From Paenibacillus illinoisensis NBRC 15959 (GTDB lineage Bacteria; Bacillota; Bacilli; Paenibacillales; Paenibacillaceae), in the NCBI RefSeq assembly GCF_004000925.1, contig NZ_BIME01000006.1:62001-126000 (forward strand): DNA of 64,000 bases, given 5' to 3'. The notes beneath the pieces were generated by a model, which was not told where the DNA came from, searched no databases, and worked only from the letters and a program-made list of their open reading frames with translations. The position numbers and the translations under genes are program-made. Within the stretch, counting starts at the first letter, position 1. Each line of letters opens with the position of its first letter. Positions 26,890 to 36,129 of this stretch are shown piece by piece.

Positions 26890-27386
26890 TACCATAAACG
26901 ATATGCCCTCTGTGCTCGACAGCATGATCTGCTACATGAGAAGCGTGCGTGCCATAATTAGTCAGGCATCCAGCTAACGCTGCTCGGCCCGGAATGATGC
27001 ATAAACAGAATAATATGAATATGAACTGGTGATATGGATTAAATTCCGTATCACCTTTTTATTTGAGAGGATAGTTTGCCTGACGAGATAGGATTAAGAA
27101 ATGCTGGGAAACTGTGGATCCATACTCTAGTGGATAGCGTTCTTTTTTTGATATCACCATAATGCTGCAGGCTTGGGAAAAGGAAAATAAGCACAATGAA
27201 GTAAGATGTTTTTTTCAAGGAAATGCCCTCGACTCGGGTATCTAAATATGCCACAATAGAGGATCAGGTGCACAGGAGAATGGACCCGTAGGCACAGTAA
27301 TGCAAGCCGCAAATCGCTAACAAAATAACGCTCAATAATTTATACTAAATAAGCCAGAATATATCGAAGGAGCTGCCGAGTCCGCT
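26890..27386. other. 497-bp intergenic region
   Basis: It contains the terminator at 27028-27060 and no open frame with a ribosome binding site. The 140 bp before the DUF4317 gene show no promoter that I can name with confidence. Confidence 0.5.
27028..27060 (+). terminator. Terminator of the NCS1-DUF917-HyuA operon
   Basis: Stem GGTGATA / TATCACC with a 14-base loop and a TTTTTAT tail. It lies 140 bp downstream of the last stop codon. Confidence 0.75.
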
Positions 27387-28565
27387 ATGAACAAAAAAGA
27401 AGTTGCCAACATCCGCAAGCAATTCAAAATGGATCACGATCTACTGAATATTTACGATATCCTCAATGTCTATATTACGAAGGAAACAAATGAAGTCTAC
27501 CACTGGGAGCGCAATCCGTTTGAACTGGTGGACCGGGAGAAGCAGGAGTTATACATGGGGAATTTCAAGAAACTGCTGACCGGCGAACTGGATCAAAAAT
27601 TGTTCGAACTGAAGTTTCAGGAAGAAGCCGAAGAGCCTGCGCAGGTACTGCTTCATCAAGCACTCGTAACGGGTGATCCGGAAGAATGGCAGGACATGAT
27701 GCTGCTGCTCGTGGACCGAATGCTGGCGGATGCCAAGTATGAGCGGGACATGGTGGTCACGTTTGTTCGGGGACAGTATTATTTACCGACCAAGGCGAGA
27801 AACGATGAAGCGGAAGAGAGTGAGAAGAACGAGGTGTTTGCCCATCCGTTTATCTTATGCAGTGTGAACTCCACGGAGAAACAGCGGAAAACTCTTTTGT
27901 TCGATTATGTGGAGCGGGAGTTCAAGTACAATGTCATTGTCGATCCGATTATCAAGTTAAGCACGCCGGAGCAAGGATTCCTGTACCCTAGCGTGACGGA
28001 CAACTATTCCGATGTGAATCGGATTCTATACTGTACGGGAAAATCGAATTTCCCGGATCCGCATTTTGTCGAACAGGTATTGAACGGAGAAAGATCGGTG
28101 ACGGCACTGGAAGAGCGAGCAATCTTCGAAGATATCGTCAAGGAAGTAGCCGGCGAAGAGCTCGATTCAGCTACCATTGCTCAGGTGTACGAAGAAATTA
28201 ACCGGGTGATTGAAATCAACGAAGAATCGAAGGAGGAAGAACCTCCGAAGCTGGATTACAAAGACCTGGAGCGTGTTCTGAACGCAAGCGGCGTAGAGGA
28301 TGTGACCACCGAGAAGGTGGAACGGGCATTCGAAACGATCGTGGACAACAAGAACTATGAGATGAAAGCGACCAGCGTTATGCCGAAGTTTACTTCCAAG
28401 TCCATTAAGATCGAAACCAAGGTCGCTACAATTTCGATCAGCCCGCAGGATTTGAGATACGTCAAGCAGGTGAATTTCCAAGGGAAACGCTGCATCATGA
28501 TTGAAGTGGACGAAGATGTCGCGATTGAAGGCTTTACGCTGGCGTCAGAGACACTTATCCAATAA
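27387..28565 (+). CDS. DUF4317 domain-containing protein
   Basis: A 392-residue soluble protein of uncharacterised family DUF4317. The N-terminus MNKKEVANIRKQFKMDHD and the following YDILNVYITKETNEVYH match the family opening as I remember it. The middle region is acidic (NDEAEESEKNEVF; EESKEEEPPKLDYKDLERV) and the C-terminal part ends in a repeat-like beta segment (KSIKIETKVATISISPQDLRYV). No signal peptide or catalytic motif. GAAGGAG lies about 14 bases before the ATG, a long spacing. A small lipoprotein gene follows after 33 bp, so the two may be co-transcribed. Confidence 0.85.
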   Translation: MNKKEVANIRKQFKMDHDLLNIYDILNVYITKETNEVYHWERNPFELVDREKQELYMGNFKKLLTGELDQKLFELKFQEEAEEPAQVLLHQALVTGDPEEWQDMMLLLVDRMLADAKYERDMVVTFVRGQYYLPTKARNDEAEESEKNEVFAHPFILCSVNSTEKQRKTLLFDYVEREFKYNVIVDPIIKLSTPEQGFLYPSVTDNYSDVNRILYCTGKSNFPDPHFVEQVLNGERSVTALEERAIFEDIVKEVAGEELDSATIAQVYEEINRVIEINEESKEEEPPKLDYKDLERVLNASGVEDVTTEKVERAFETIVDNKNYEMKATSVMPKFTSKSIKIETKVATISISPQDLRYVKQVNFQGKRCIMIEVDEDVAIEGFTLASETLIQ

Positions 28566-28598
28566 AAAAGCTTTAACGCAGGCAGGAGATGACTTACG

Positions 28599-28985
28599 AT
28601 GAACAGACTGCTTATGATCCTGATTGCGGCCGCAACGATGTTGACGGCTTGCCAATCGAACCAGACGGATACCGTGAACCCCTCGGGGAGCAGCGACCAA
28701 TCCGCACAGACCGAAACGGCGCAGCCAAACAACAAACCAACCGAAGAAAGTACAAGCCAGAGCGAGTGGTCTTCGCTTCCCGAATATGACATGATTGTTC
28801 AGAAGATCGATTCCCAGGATTATACCTTTCGAATGGTAACCGATAACGAAAACGAACGCATTCTTCTACTTACTGACCAAGACGGTGAGGAGAAATACAA
28901 GACCATTTTTATCAAAAACACAACTCGTCTTAAAATCATTGACATTGATGGAGGCGGACAGCTCTTCAACGATGTTCTGGAATAG
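28599..28985 (+). CDS. Small secreted lipoprotein, function unknown
   Basis: A 128-residue protein with a lipoprotein signal (MNRLLMILIAAATMLTACQS; lipid-modified Cys18). After it comes a low-complexity Ser/Thr/Gln/Asn-rich stalk to about residue 55, then a compact domain of about 70 residues with alternating beta pattern (YTFRMVTDNENERILLLTD, TTRLKIIDIDG). No family recognised. GCAGGAG precedes the ATG. It is closed by a strong terminator. Confidence 0.8.
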   Translation: MNRLLMILIAAATMLTACQSNQTDTVNPSGSSDQSAQTETAQPNNKPTEESTSQSEWSSLPEYDMIVQKIDSQDYTFRMVTDNENERILLLTDQDGEEKYKTIFIKNTTRLKIIDIDGGGQLFNDVLE

Positions 28986-28997
28986 CTGGAAGAATGG

Positions 28998-29040
28998 AAA
29001 AGACCACAATCCCTTAGTCGGATCGTGGTCTTTTTGTTTT
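28998..29040 (+). terminator. Terminator after the small lipoprotein gene
   Basis: Stem AAAGACCACAATC / GATCGTGGTCTTT (one mismatch) followed by TTTTTGTTTTTT. Confidence 0.88.
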
Positions 29041-29195
29041 TTGTGTCCGAGCAATTCAAGGCCAGCCAAAGTGAAATCCTTCTTGAGGCTGATGCTGGAA
29101 TACATCGCTTGTCGGGTGTCTCTTGCACGGTAAGGTGTAACATGGAGAATAGCGCATCACGGCCAACTGAAAATTCATTGCGAGGAGATGTAAGA

Positions 29196-29900
29196 GTGAA
29201 AACGTTCATTGAGTTCAGGAAGGTAACGAAAGAATATCAAATTGGGGAAGTTCGGATCAGAGCTTTGAACGACGCGGAATTTTCCATATCAGAAGGAGAG
29301 TTCGTCGTTATTTTGGGTGCAAGCGGTGCCGGTAAAAGTACGATTCTGAATATACTTGGCGGTATGGATACGGCGACTTCTGGTCAAGTGACCGTTGGGG
29401 ATCAGGACATTGCCACATGGAATGAAAAAAAATTGACGACCTATCGTGGAGAAAAAGTTGGTTTTGTATTTCAGTTCTATAACTTGATCCCGAACTTGAA
29501 CGCATTGGAAAATGTTGAATTTGCCACAGAAGTAGGTAAGAATCAGCTGAATGCCGCAGATATTTTATATCAAGTCGGATTGAAGCATCGCATGAAAAAC
29601 TTTCCTTCCCAGCTCTCTGGAGGTGAACAACAACGAGTTGCGATCGCCAGAGCTGTTGCGAAAAATCCTTTACTCCTGCTCTGCGACGAGCCAACTGGCG
29701 CATTGGATTATGTTACAGGCAAATCCGTCCTTAAGCTTCTTCAAGATGTGAACAGGCAAATGAAAAAATGCGTCGTTCTGGTCACTCATAATACGGCAAT
29801 TGCTCCTATGGCCGACAAAATAATCAGAGTTAAAAGTGGGAAAATCGAAAGTGTAACGATAAATGATAATAAACAAAGCGTTGAAAGCATTGAATGGTGA
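29196..29900 (+). CDS. ABC transporter ATP-binding protein (MacB/LolD type)
   Basis: A 234-residue ATPase. GTG at 29196 is chosen as the start: CGAGGAGATG lies upstream, and the protein then begins [15 protein letters not shown] as family members do. An alternative ATG at 29142 would add 18 unrelated residues. Walker A is [11 protein letters not shown], the Q-loop is in [12 protein letters not shown], the signature is [17 protein letters not shown], Walker B is [12 protein letters not shown] and the H-loop is VTHN. The subfamily pairs with FtsX-domain permeases; the next gene, overlapping by seven bases, is exactly that. Together they form an exporter or a mechanotransmission complex rather than an importer. 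Confidence 0.93.
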   Translation: MKTFIEFRKVTKEYQIGEVRIRALNDAEFSISEGEFVVILGASGAGKSTILNILGGMDTATSGQVTVGDQDIATWNEKKLTTYRGEKVGFVFQFYNLIPNLNALENVEFATEVGKNQLNAADILYQVGLKHRMKNFPSQLSGGEQQRVAIARAVAKNPLLLLCDEPTGALDYVTGKSVLKLLQDVNRQMKKCVVLVTHNTAIAPMADKIIRVKSGKIESVTINDNKQSVESIEW

Positions 29901-32239
29901 TGGTGATGACGAAATTAGCAGTGAAGCTCCTTAGGGACATTAAACAATCTTTCGTTCAATTTACAGCCTTGGCATTGGTAATCGCAGTAGGGGCTTTTTT
30001 TTATGCAGGACTGAATAGTTATAGCAAGGAGCAGCGTGCTTATGTACAAACTTATTATACAGAGCACAATTTAAGTGACTTGAATGTTTATTACGATCAT
30101 ATTTCCAGTGCAGATGCTGCTCGTTTAAGTGAAGTGGAAGGCATTAATAGAATCGAAGCACGGTACACTACGGATGCAACGCAGCATGTTGAAGGTGGCA
30201 CTACCTCATTGAAAATCCATTCAATTCCCGCAGACAACCACATCAATACATCTACGATTATCGAGGGACACATACCGTCCAATAAAAATGAGATCATCAT
30301 GGATTCCCATTACGCCCAAGAGCATCATTATCAGGTCGGTGATACGATCCGTATGATTGCGAATGATAGAGAGCTTGCGTTTAAGATCAGCGGTTTGGTC
30401 GAAAATGTTGAATATGTGAAAAAGAATGCGACACAAGACCATAAAACCTACGGATTTGCTTATGTTGCCGAAGAGGCGATCACCGAAGTATCAGGGACAG
30501 GTAACGTGGTCTATAATGAACTTCTCATTGATGCCAGCGAAGGCTATGATGTGGATCAGTTGGGCCAAGTCATCGAAAGGCAATCCAAGGGTCTTTCTTA
30601 TCTAGATCAACGCAGCAAAGAGCGGTCATTCGGTTACGCTCAAATTCATCAAACCATTTATAACAACAGCATGATGAGCAGGGTGATTCCCTTGGTGCTC
30701 TTTTTGATCTCTGCCATCATCCTGTTTCTTACGATGTCCAGAACGATTGATTCGCATCGACATCAAATTGGGATTATGAAAGCTCTGGGGATCAAGGACA
30801 GAAACATTATGCTTCATTACATGGGATACCCTGTTCTAATAAGTATTGTTGGGTCGATCATGGGGTGTATCATTGCAGCTAACGTATTTATTCCATTGGT
30901 GACTGCGTCCAGTTCAACGTCATATTCATTGCCTGGCATCTCGTTTTCGCTTTCATTATTTTCGGTCATACCACCTATTATTTTTTCCTGTTTTTTCGGA
31001 CTCTTGTCCGTTTACTTTAGCGGGAGAAGCGTACTGAAGGAACGTGCAGCACACGCGATGCGTCCCAAACCACCCCAAAAGATGAAGAAGCTGTTAATCG
31101 AACGATTTCCGGGGATCTGGAACCGGACTTCTTACAACCATAAGCTCATTTTGAGAAACCTGTTTTTAAATAAAAGAAAAGCGCTGGCAAGCTCCATTGG
31201 CATCATTGCAAGCACCGTATTGTTGATTACTGCATTGGGTACGCAATCTGCCTTGCAAAAAATAGCCAACCAAGTCGAAGAGGTATACACCTATGACTTT
31301 AAAGTGGATTATAAGACAGATTCATCGTTGGAAGCATTACAGCTGCCTTCCGGCATCAAACAACCATTTTTGTTGTCTACCTTTCCTGTTGAATTCATAA
31401 AAGGGAAGGATAAAGAAAACGCAACGTTGATTGTAACAGAAGAAGAAAACCATCTCATTCGTTTCCATGACGAGAACGGGAATGAAGTATCGTTGCAGCA
31501 TAATGGCGTGCTTGTGCCCAAATCTTATGCCGACCATTACAACATTGCAGAGGGCGATACCATTCAAATCAAGTTCACCAAACCAGGGCTTCACAATCAA
31601 TCCGTTGATATGAAGGTTATACAAATTTCCTCTCAGTTCAACAATCCGTCCTTTTATATCACGCCAGATTACTTGAAAAGCTTTCACATCGACTATACAC
31701 CGACCTCACTTTTGGTTGAAGCGAATAATGGTGCGGATCTTTCCGACATTCGAAGCTTCTTCGAACAGGATCAGCAAGTAGATACCATAGCGGACAAGAC
31801 GGATTTGAAGGAATCGGCCCAGTATATTTTGAAACAAAATCGCTTTATGTTCATCATGTTTGTCATTAGTGCTGTGGTGCTCTCTTTTGGCGCTGTATAC
31901 ACGATATCTTCCATAAACATATACGAACGTAAACGTGAACTTGCGACGCTTAAGGTATTGGGCTATCCCAAAAACAAAATAAACAGGCTCATCTTTGTTG
32001 AGAACGTTATACTCACCGCTTTTGCGGTCGTTGTAGCGCTGCCTATGGGAGTTCATTTTTATACCCTAGTCGTACAGGCGTTGTCGAGTACCCACCAACA
32101 GATTCCGGATCAGTTAAATCTTATTGTCATGTTGATAGCGGTTCTTCTAGCGTTTGTGCTGACCATTCTGTGCAACTTGCTGCTACGATTAAAAGTTACC
32201 AAAATCAATATGATTGAATCGTTAAAAAGTATAGAATAA
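29894..32239 (+). CDS. FtsX-like ABC transporter permease
   Basis: A 781-residue membrane protein. One helix near residues 18-38 is followed by an extracytoplasmic domain of about 220 residues. Then come three helices around 265-385 (PLVLFLISAIILFLTMSRTI), another helix at about 430-450, a second outer domain, and three C-terminal helices (FVISAVVLSFGAVYTISS to the end). That is the duplicated FtsX layout of the MacB/YvcN-like permeases. The region before the first helix reads ATG GTG ATG GTG ATG, so several starts are possible; no strong RBS separates them. Works with the ATPase encoded just upstream. Substrate unknown: antimicrobial peptides or lipids are typical. Confidence 0.9.
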   Translation: MVMVMTKLAVKLLRDIKQSFVQFTALALVIAVGAFFYAGLNSYSKEQRAYVQTYYTEHNLSDLNVYYDHISSADAARLSEVEGINRIEARYTTDATQHVEGGTTSLKIHSIPADNHINTSTIIEGHIPSNKNEIIMDSHYAQEHHYQVGDTIRMIANDRELAFKISGLVENVEYVKKNATQDHKTYGFAYVAEEAITEVSGTGNVVYNELLIDASEGYDVDQLGQVIERQSKGLSYLDQRSKERSFGYAQIHQTIYNNSMMSRVIPLVLFLISAIILFLTMSRTIDSHRHQIGIMKALGIKDRNIMLHYMGYPVLISIVGSIMGCIIAANVFIPLVTASSSTSYSLPGISFSLSLFSVIPPIIFSCFFGLLSVYFSGRSVLKERAAHAMRPKPPQKMKKLLIERFPGIWNRTSYNHKLILRNLFLNKRKALASSIGIIASTVLLITALGTQSALQKIANQVEEVYTYDFKVDYKTDSSLEALQLPSGIKQPFLLSTFPVEFIKGKDKENATLIVTEEENHLIRFHDENGNEVSLQHNGVLVPKSYADHYNIAEGDTIQIKFTKPGLHNQSVDMKVIQISSQFNNPSFYITPDYLKSFHIDYTPTSLLVEANNGADLSDIRSFFEQDQQVDTIADKTDLKESAQYILKQNRFMFIMFVISAVVLSFGAVYTISSINIYERKRELATLKVLGYPKNKINRLIFVENVILTAFAVVVALPMGVHFYTLVVQALSSTHQQIPDQLNLIVMLIAVLLAFVLTILCNLLLRLKVTKINMIESLKSIE

Positions 32240-32350
32240 AATGGTGAAAAGAAGAGAATACAAGTTCTGATTTACAAGCAGTTGCATGCTCAGAAACGGA
32301 ATGTGACTGCTTTGTTTATTTTTAAGATCAATATGAAGGAGCGCTGCGTA

Positions 32351-33058
32351 ATGAATTTGGAAGAAGTGATGCAGGAGCTTGAGGCACTTGGCAAGGAGCG
32401 CACGAAAAAGATATACATGTCGAATGGTGCACATGAACCACTCTTCGGCGTGGCTACAGGTGCGATGAAGCCGATCGCCCGCAAAATCAAAAAGGACCAG
32501 GCGTTGGCCGAGCAGCTGTACGCAACCGGGAATTATGATGCAATGTATTTTGCGGGTGTTATTGCTGATCCGAAAGCGATGACAGAAGCGGATTTCGACC
32601 GTTGGATCGAGGACGCGTATTTTTACATGATCTCTGATTTCATCGTTGCTGTCACGCTTTCCGAGACGGATATCGCCCAGCAAGTGGCGGATAAATGGAT
32701 CGCCAGCGGTGAAGAGCTGAAGATGTCGGCAGGCTGGAGCTGTTACTGCTGGTTGCTAGGCAATCGTCCGGACAGCGAGTTCTCCGAGGATAAGCTGAGC
32801 GCGATGTTGGAAGACGTGCAAGCGAAGATCCATCAAGCTCCCGAACGAACCCAATATTCAATGAATAATTTCGTATACACTGTGGGGGTTTCCTACGTTC
32901 CGCTGCATGACAAGGCTGTCGAAACGGCGAAGGCTATTGGTCCCGTCGAAGTTCAGAAGGACAAGCCCAAGAGCAAGTTCCTGAATGCTTCCGAAACCAT
33001 TCAAACTGCCGTAGAAAAAAATCGGATTGGTTTCAAACGCAAGTATGTAAGATGTTAA
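32351..33058 (+). CDS. DNA alkylation repair (AlkD-like) family protein
   Basis: A 235-residue all-helical protein of the AlkD-like HEAT-repeat group (COG4912 type). The start at 32351 follows GAAGGAG; the frame is open 69 bases upstream without a better site. Conserved features: KERTKKIYMSNGAHEPLFGVATGAMKPIAR (the N-terminal nucleic acid-facing loop), MYFAGVIADP and YMISDFIVAVTLSE. AlkD-type enzymes remove bulky or cationic alkyl bases without flipping them; this branch (short, with FGVATGAMKPI) is not well characterised, so the activity is a family-based guess. No operon partner. Confidence 0.78.
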   Translation: MNLEEVMQELEALGKERTKKIYMSNGAHEPLFGVATGAMKPIARKIKKDQALAEQLYATGNYDAMYFAGVIADPKAMTEADFDRWIEDAYFYMISDFIVAVTLSETDIAQQVADKWIASGEELKMSAGWSCYCWLLGNRPDSEFSEDKLSAMLEDVQAKIHQAPERTQYSMNNFVYTVGVSYVPLHDKAVETAKAIGPVEVQKDKPKSKFLNASETIQTAVEKNRIGFKRKYVRC

Positions 33059-33125
33059 AGGAAGACAACGCATGTGTTTTTATCTGGATCTCACTTGACA
33101 AAAATACATTATTTTCAAGTAGTTG

Positions 33126-33154
33126 TTGACAATCCTACAGCTCTAAAATATAGT
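33126..33154 (+). promoter_or_regulatory. Strong sigma-A-type promoter of the sulfonate-type ABC operon
   Basis: TTGACA (33126-33131) and TATAGT (33149-33154) with an exact 17-bp spacer. Transcription would start near 33161, about 150 nt before the first start codon. Confidence 0.8.
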
Positions 33155-33160
33155 AAACAC

Positions 33161-33309
33161 ATCAGATTAATGTAAATTGAGGATGTTCAAATTTTAACCA
33201 TTGAATGGAAGCTGACTGGTTTATCCAGAGGCTCAGAGGGCAGCGCTAGTCGTTGTCAGCTGAGCCTTTTTTGCTTAGTACCCCAATATAAATTAGAGAG
33301 GTGAAGTCA
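33161..33309 (+). promoter_or_regulatory. Attenuator-like leader RNA before the ABC operon
   Basis: The leader contains an intrinsic terminator (GGCTCAG / CTGAGCC, 33230-33266, then six T) upstream of the first gene. An upstream AGCTGAC (33210-33216) can pair with GTCAGCT (33255-33261), which overlaps the 3' arm of the terminator, so the two folds exclude each other. This is the layout of a transcription-attenuation switch. No known riboswitch or T-box consensus is recognised, so the signal is unknown. The alternative is a ~110-nt sRNA ending at the hairpin. Confidence 0.55.
33230..33272 (+). terminator. Leader terminator (attenuator)
   Basis: Stem GGCTCAG / CTGAGCC with a 23-base loop, followed by TTTTTT. 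It lies between the promoter at 33126 and the ABC transporter genes. Confidence 0.8.
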
Positions 33310-34119
33310 ATGGCTACTGCTGAAAAAATCAGATTTGAGAGTGTCACCAAAACGTTCACGGTCCGCGATCCCAAGCAAAAGGAAGCAACTCAGGCATTTA
33401 CTGCTGTAAAAGACCTGGACTTTTCGGTAAGAAAAGGTGAGTTTATCACCATCGTGGGTCCGAGTGGCTGCGGAAAATCAACCTTGCTTGATATGATCAG
33501 TGGACTATCCTCACCGACACAAGGACGCATTTTAATTGATGGCCAAACCATTACTGGCCCAGGGCTTGACCGGGGCATTGTCTTTCAGCAGTACGCTTTA
33601 TTTCCGTGGAAGACGGCACGCGGCAATATTGAATTTGGTTTGGAAGCCAAGGGTATTCCGAAGCAGGAGCGTAAGGAGCAGGTGGAGCATTTTCTGTCGC
33701 TAGTCGGGCTTACTCACTTCGGAGACCGCTATCCGCATGAGCTATCCGGGGGGATGAAGCAGCGTATAGCCATTGCCAGAAGCCTTGCCTTTAATCCGGA
33801 TGTCTTATTGATGGATGAGCCCTTTGCCGCATTGGATGCCCAGACGCGTGAATCCCTGCAAAGTGAACTTTTGCGTATTTGGCAGAAGACCCAGAAGACC
33901 ATCATTTTTATTACGCATGGTATCGATGAGGCGGTTTATCTTGGAGAACGAGTAGTGGTATTGACGCCAGGACCCGGTATGGTGAGACAAATTGTGGATA
34001 TTCCGCTTCAATCACGATTGGAGGATGCGGATATTCGCTCCCATCCCGACTTTGTGAAAGCTCGCCATGAAGTATGGAGTCTGCTGCATGAACCTGAATA
34101 CCGCGGTGCGTATATCTAA
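33310..34119 (+). CDS. ABC transporter ATP-binding protein (SsuB/TauB/NrtD type)
   Basis: A 269-residue importer ATPase. The ATG at 33310 follows AGAGGTG at six bases. Walker A is GPSGCGKSTLLDMISG, the Q-loop is in IVFQQYALFPWKT, the signature is LSGGMKQRIAIARSLAF, Walker B is VLLMDEPFAALDAQTRE and the H-loop is ITHGIDEAVYL. The FPWKT motif after the Q-loop marks the nitrate/sulfonate/taurine branch. It is the first gene of a four-gene unit: ATPase, permease, binding lipoprotein and flavin monooxygenase. Together they suggest uptake and desulfonation or oxidation of an organosulfur compound. Confidence 0.93.
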   Translation: MATAEKIRFESVTKTFTVRDPKQKEATQAFTAVKDLDFSVRKGEFITIVGPSGCGKSTLLDMISGLSSPTQGRILIDGQTITGPGLDRGIVFQQYALFPWKTARGNIEFGLEAKGIPKQERKEQVEHFLSLVGLTHFGDRYPHELSGGMKQRIAIARSLAFNPDVLLMDEPFAALDAQTRESLQSELLRIWQKTQKTIIFITHGIDEAVYLGERVVVLTPGPGMVRQIVDIPLQSRLEDADIRSHPDFVKARHEVWSLLHEPEYRGAYI

Positions 34120-34210
34120 TTGATTAAAGGAGTGTATTCCTATCGAATCCGTAAAGACGGCCCATTCAACCCTACGGCTTGGTAAACGAAGTCCTGCTGC
34201 TTTTTCTGGT

Positions 34211-34966
34211 GTGCTGAAGTTGTTCAAACAGTCGATTGTGTTAATTGCCTTGGTCTTACTGTGGGAGATCGCACCAAGGACAGGCTTGGTAGATGCAGCA
34301 TTTTTCCCTGCTTTTTCCGAGGTCATTCGGGCATTATGGAGTTTGATCATCTCAGGTGAGCTTTTCACTCACTTTCTGGCAAGCATCATTCGTTCATTCA
34401 GTGGTTTCGCCTTAGCCTTACTTATTGCAATCCCATTAGGATTACTGATTGGCTGGTATCCATTAGCCAGACAGCTGTTGAATCCCGTGCTGGAATTGTT
34501 TCGAAATACGGCTGCATTAGCGCTGCTTCCGGTATTCATGCTGCTGCTGGGAATCGGTGAAACCTCCAAGATTGCGATCGTCCTCTTTGCCTGCACATGG
34601 CCCATTCTTCTCAATACGATTGCTGCTGTCGGCAGCGTTGATCCCTTGCTGATCAAGGCAGCAAGATCGATGAATATTAAGTCCTTCAGATTATTCCTTA
34701 AGGTCATTTTGCCGGCATCGGTTCCCACGATTTTTACCGGTATTCGCATGGCAGGGACAGGGGCAATCCTGGTACTCATAGCTGCTGAAATGGTAGGAGC
34801 CAAGGAAGGGTTGGGCTATCTCATTACGTATTCCCAGTATAACTTCCAGATTCCTCAGATGTATGCCGGGATATTAACCATTGCTTTGCTGGGGTTGTTA
34901 ATCAACCAAGGGCTCAGCATGCTGGAACGTAAATTCTCCAAATGGAAACAGCAAGTGAATGAATAG
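34211..34966 (+). CDS. ABC transporter permease (SsuC type)
   Basis: A 251-residue membrane protein with about six helices. Its cytoplasmic coupling loop (AARSMNIKSFRLFLKVILPASVPTIFTGIRM) is the EAA motif of binding-protein-dependent permeases of the sulfonate/nitrate branch. The listed start is GTG at 34211. However, the only good ribosome binding site (AAAGGAG, 34126-34132) is 80 bp upstream, and the frame is open there with the plausible residues ESVKTAHSTLRLGKRSPAAF. The true start could therefore be an unusual ATT (34136) or ATC (34142), adding 23-25 residues. This is the membrane channel for the neighbouring ATPase and binding protein. Confidence 0.88.
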   Translation: MLKLFKQSIVLIALVLLWEIAPRTGLVDAAFFPAFSEVIRALWSLIISGELFTHFLASIIRSFSGFALALLIAIPLGLLIGWYPLARQLLNPVLELFRNTAALALLPVFMLLLGIGETSKIAIVLFACTWPILLNTIAAVGSVDPLLIKAARSMNIKSFRLFLKVILPASVPTIFTGIRMAGTGAILVLIAAEMVGAKEGLGYLITYSQYNFQIPQMYAGILTIALLGLLINQGLSMLERKFSKWKQQVNE

Positions 34967-35070
34967 TCCTGTTCAAATGTCCCCTCATTATTTTTTTATC
35001 ATTAATCCTTACTAAATCAATTGAATTAATGAGTTATGAATAAGACATCGTTTGGAGGAGGAGAAGCGAG

Positions 35071-36081
35071 ATGAAACGAACATTAGGCATTCTTGTACTT
35101 GCAGGCTTGGTCAGTGGTGTCCTATCAGGCTGCTCAGATCCCAAGACCTCCGCGAAGAGCGGAGAAGAAGATCAAGTTCTGCAATATCAGTCTTCACCTG
35201 GAAGTGTTTCTTTTCCGGAGCTGGCTGCAGATTTGGGCTACTTGGGGGACTTGAAACTGGAATCCATAGGCGACAGCGTTGGGGGACCGGAGAGCATTCA
35301 ATTAACGGCAACGAAACAAATCGACTTTGGATCAGCTTTTAATGGAGCCATTATCAAATCCTACTCCCAAAACGTAAAAATAAAATCGGTCGTCGGCTCA
35401 TACGGCAGTGATGAACATACGTACATCGGCGCCTATACCCTTGAGGGGACGCCAATCCAATCGGCCAAAGATTTTATTGGGAAAAAGGTAGGCGTCAATA
35501 TTCTCGGGGCCCATTTGGAGTTTGTCCTCAAAGACTATTTACGACAAGGCAATCTGACGGAAAAAGAAATTGAACAGGTCACTTTGGTGACTGTCCCAAG
35601 TTCAAGTGCGGAACAGGTTCTGCGGAATCAACAGATCGACGTGGTGATGTTAAGCGGAATCGGCCGGGACAGGGCTCTGGCAACAGGAGGAATTACCGAA
35701 ATTTTCAGGGATATCGATGTGTTTGGCAAGGAGTTTACTGCAGGCGACTATTTCTTCAGTGAGGATTACATCCGGGAGAATCCGAATACGGTGAAGCAAT
35801 TTGTAGACGGGGTTGCCAAAGCCATTGACTGGGCTCAGACCACACCTAGGGAGGAAGTCATCTCGCGGTTCGAGGACATTGTGAATCAGCGGGAACGCAA
35901 GGAAACGACGGAAAACCTTAAATACTGGAAGAGTACAGGCATATCGGAAAAGGGAGGCGTCATTACTCCATCGGAATACAGAACATGGATCGACTGGCTT
36001 GTGGCGAATGGTGAGTTAAAAGAAGGTCAGGTGAAACCGGAAGACTTATATACCAACGAATATAATCCGTTTGCTAAATAA
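35071..36081 (+). CDS. ABC transporter substrate-binding lipoprotein (SsuA/NMT1-like)
   Basis: A 336-residue lipoprotein. The signal MKRTLGILVLAGLVSGVLSGCS ends in lipobox LSGC (Cys21). The mature part is a periplasmic-binding-protein type 2 fold of the NMT1/SsuA family: LESIGDSVGGPESIQLTATKQIDFGSAF, KDFIGKKVGVNILGAHLEFVL, and the hinge region QQIDVVMLSGIG. It would capture the substrate outside the membrane and deliver it to the SsuC-like permease. A GGAGGAGGAG box precedes the ATG. Substrate likely an aliphatic sulfonate or other organosulfur or nitrogen heterocycle, judged only from the monooxygenase neighbour. Confidence 0.9.
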   Translation: MKRTLGILVLAGLVSGVLSGCSDPKTSAKSGEEDQVLQYQSSPGSVSFPELAADLGYLGDLKLESIGDSVGGPESIQLTATKQIDFGSAFNGAIIKSYSQNVKIKSVVGSYGSDEHTYIGAYTLEGTPIQSAKDFIGKKVGVNILGAHLEFVLKDYLRQGNLTEKEIEQVTLVTVPSSSAEQVLRNQQIDVVMLSGIGRDRALATGGITEIFRDIDVFGKEFTAGDYFFSEDYIRENPNTVKQFVDGVAKAIDWAQTTPREEVISRFEDIVNQRERKETTENLKYWKSTGISEKGGVITPSEYRTWIDWLVANGELKEGQVKPEDLYTNEYNPFAK

Positions 36082-36129
36082 TTTTTTATATACATTCTTG
36101 ATTAAAACATGAAAAAGGGAGTGGTTCGT

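Noticed and set aside
27051..27254. Minus-strand 67-codon frame in the gap before the DUF4317 gene
   Set aside because: No ribosome binding site and no promoter; it overlaps the terminator of the preceding operon.
33161..33309. SAM (S-box) riboswitch or T-box in the leader of the ABC operon
   Set aside because: Neither the S-box core nor the T-box AGGGTGGNACCGCG sequence is present.
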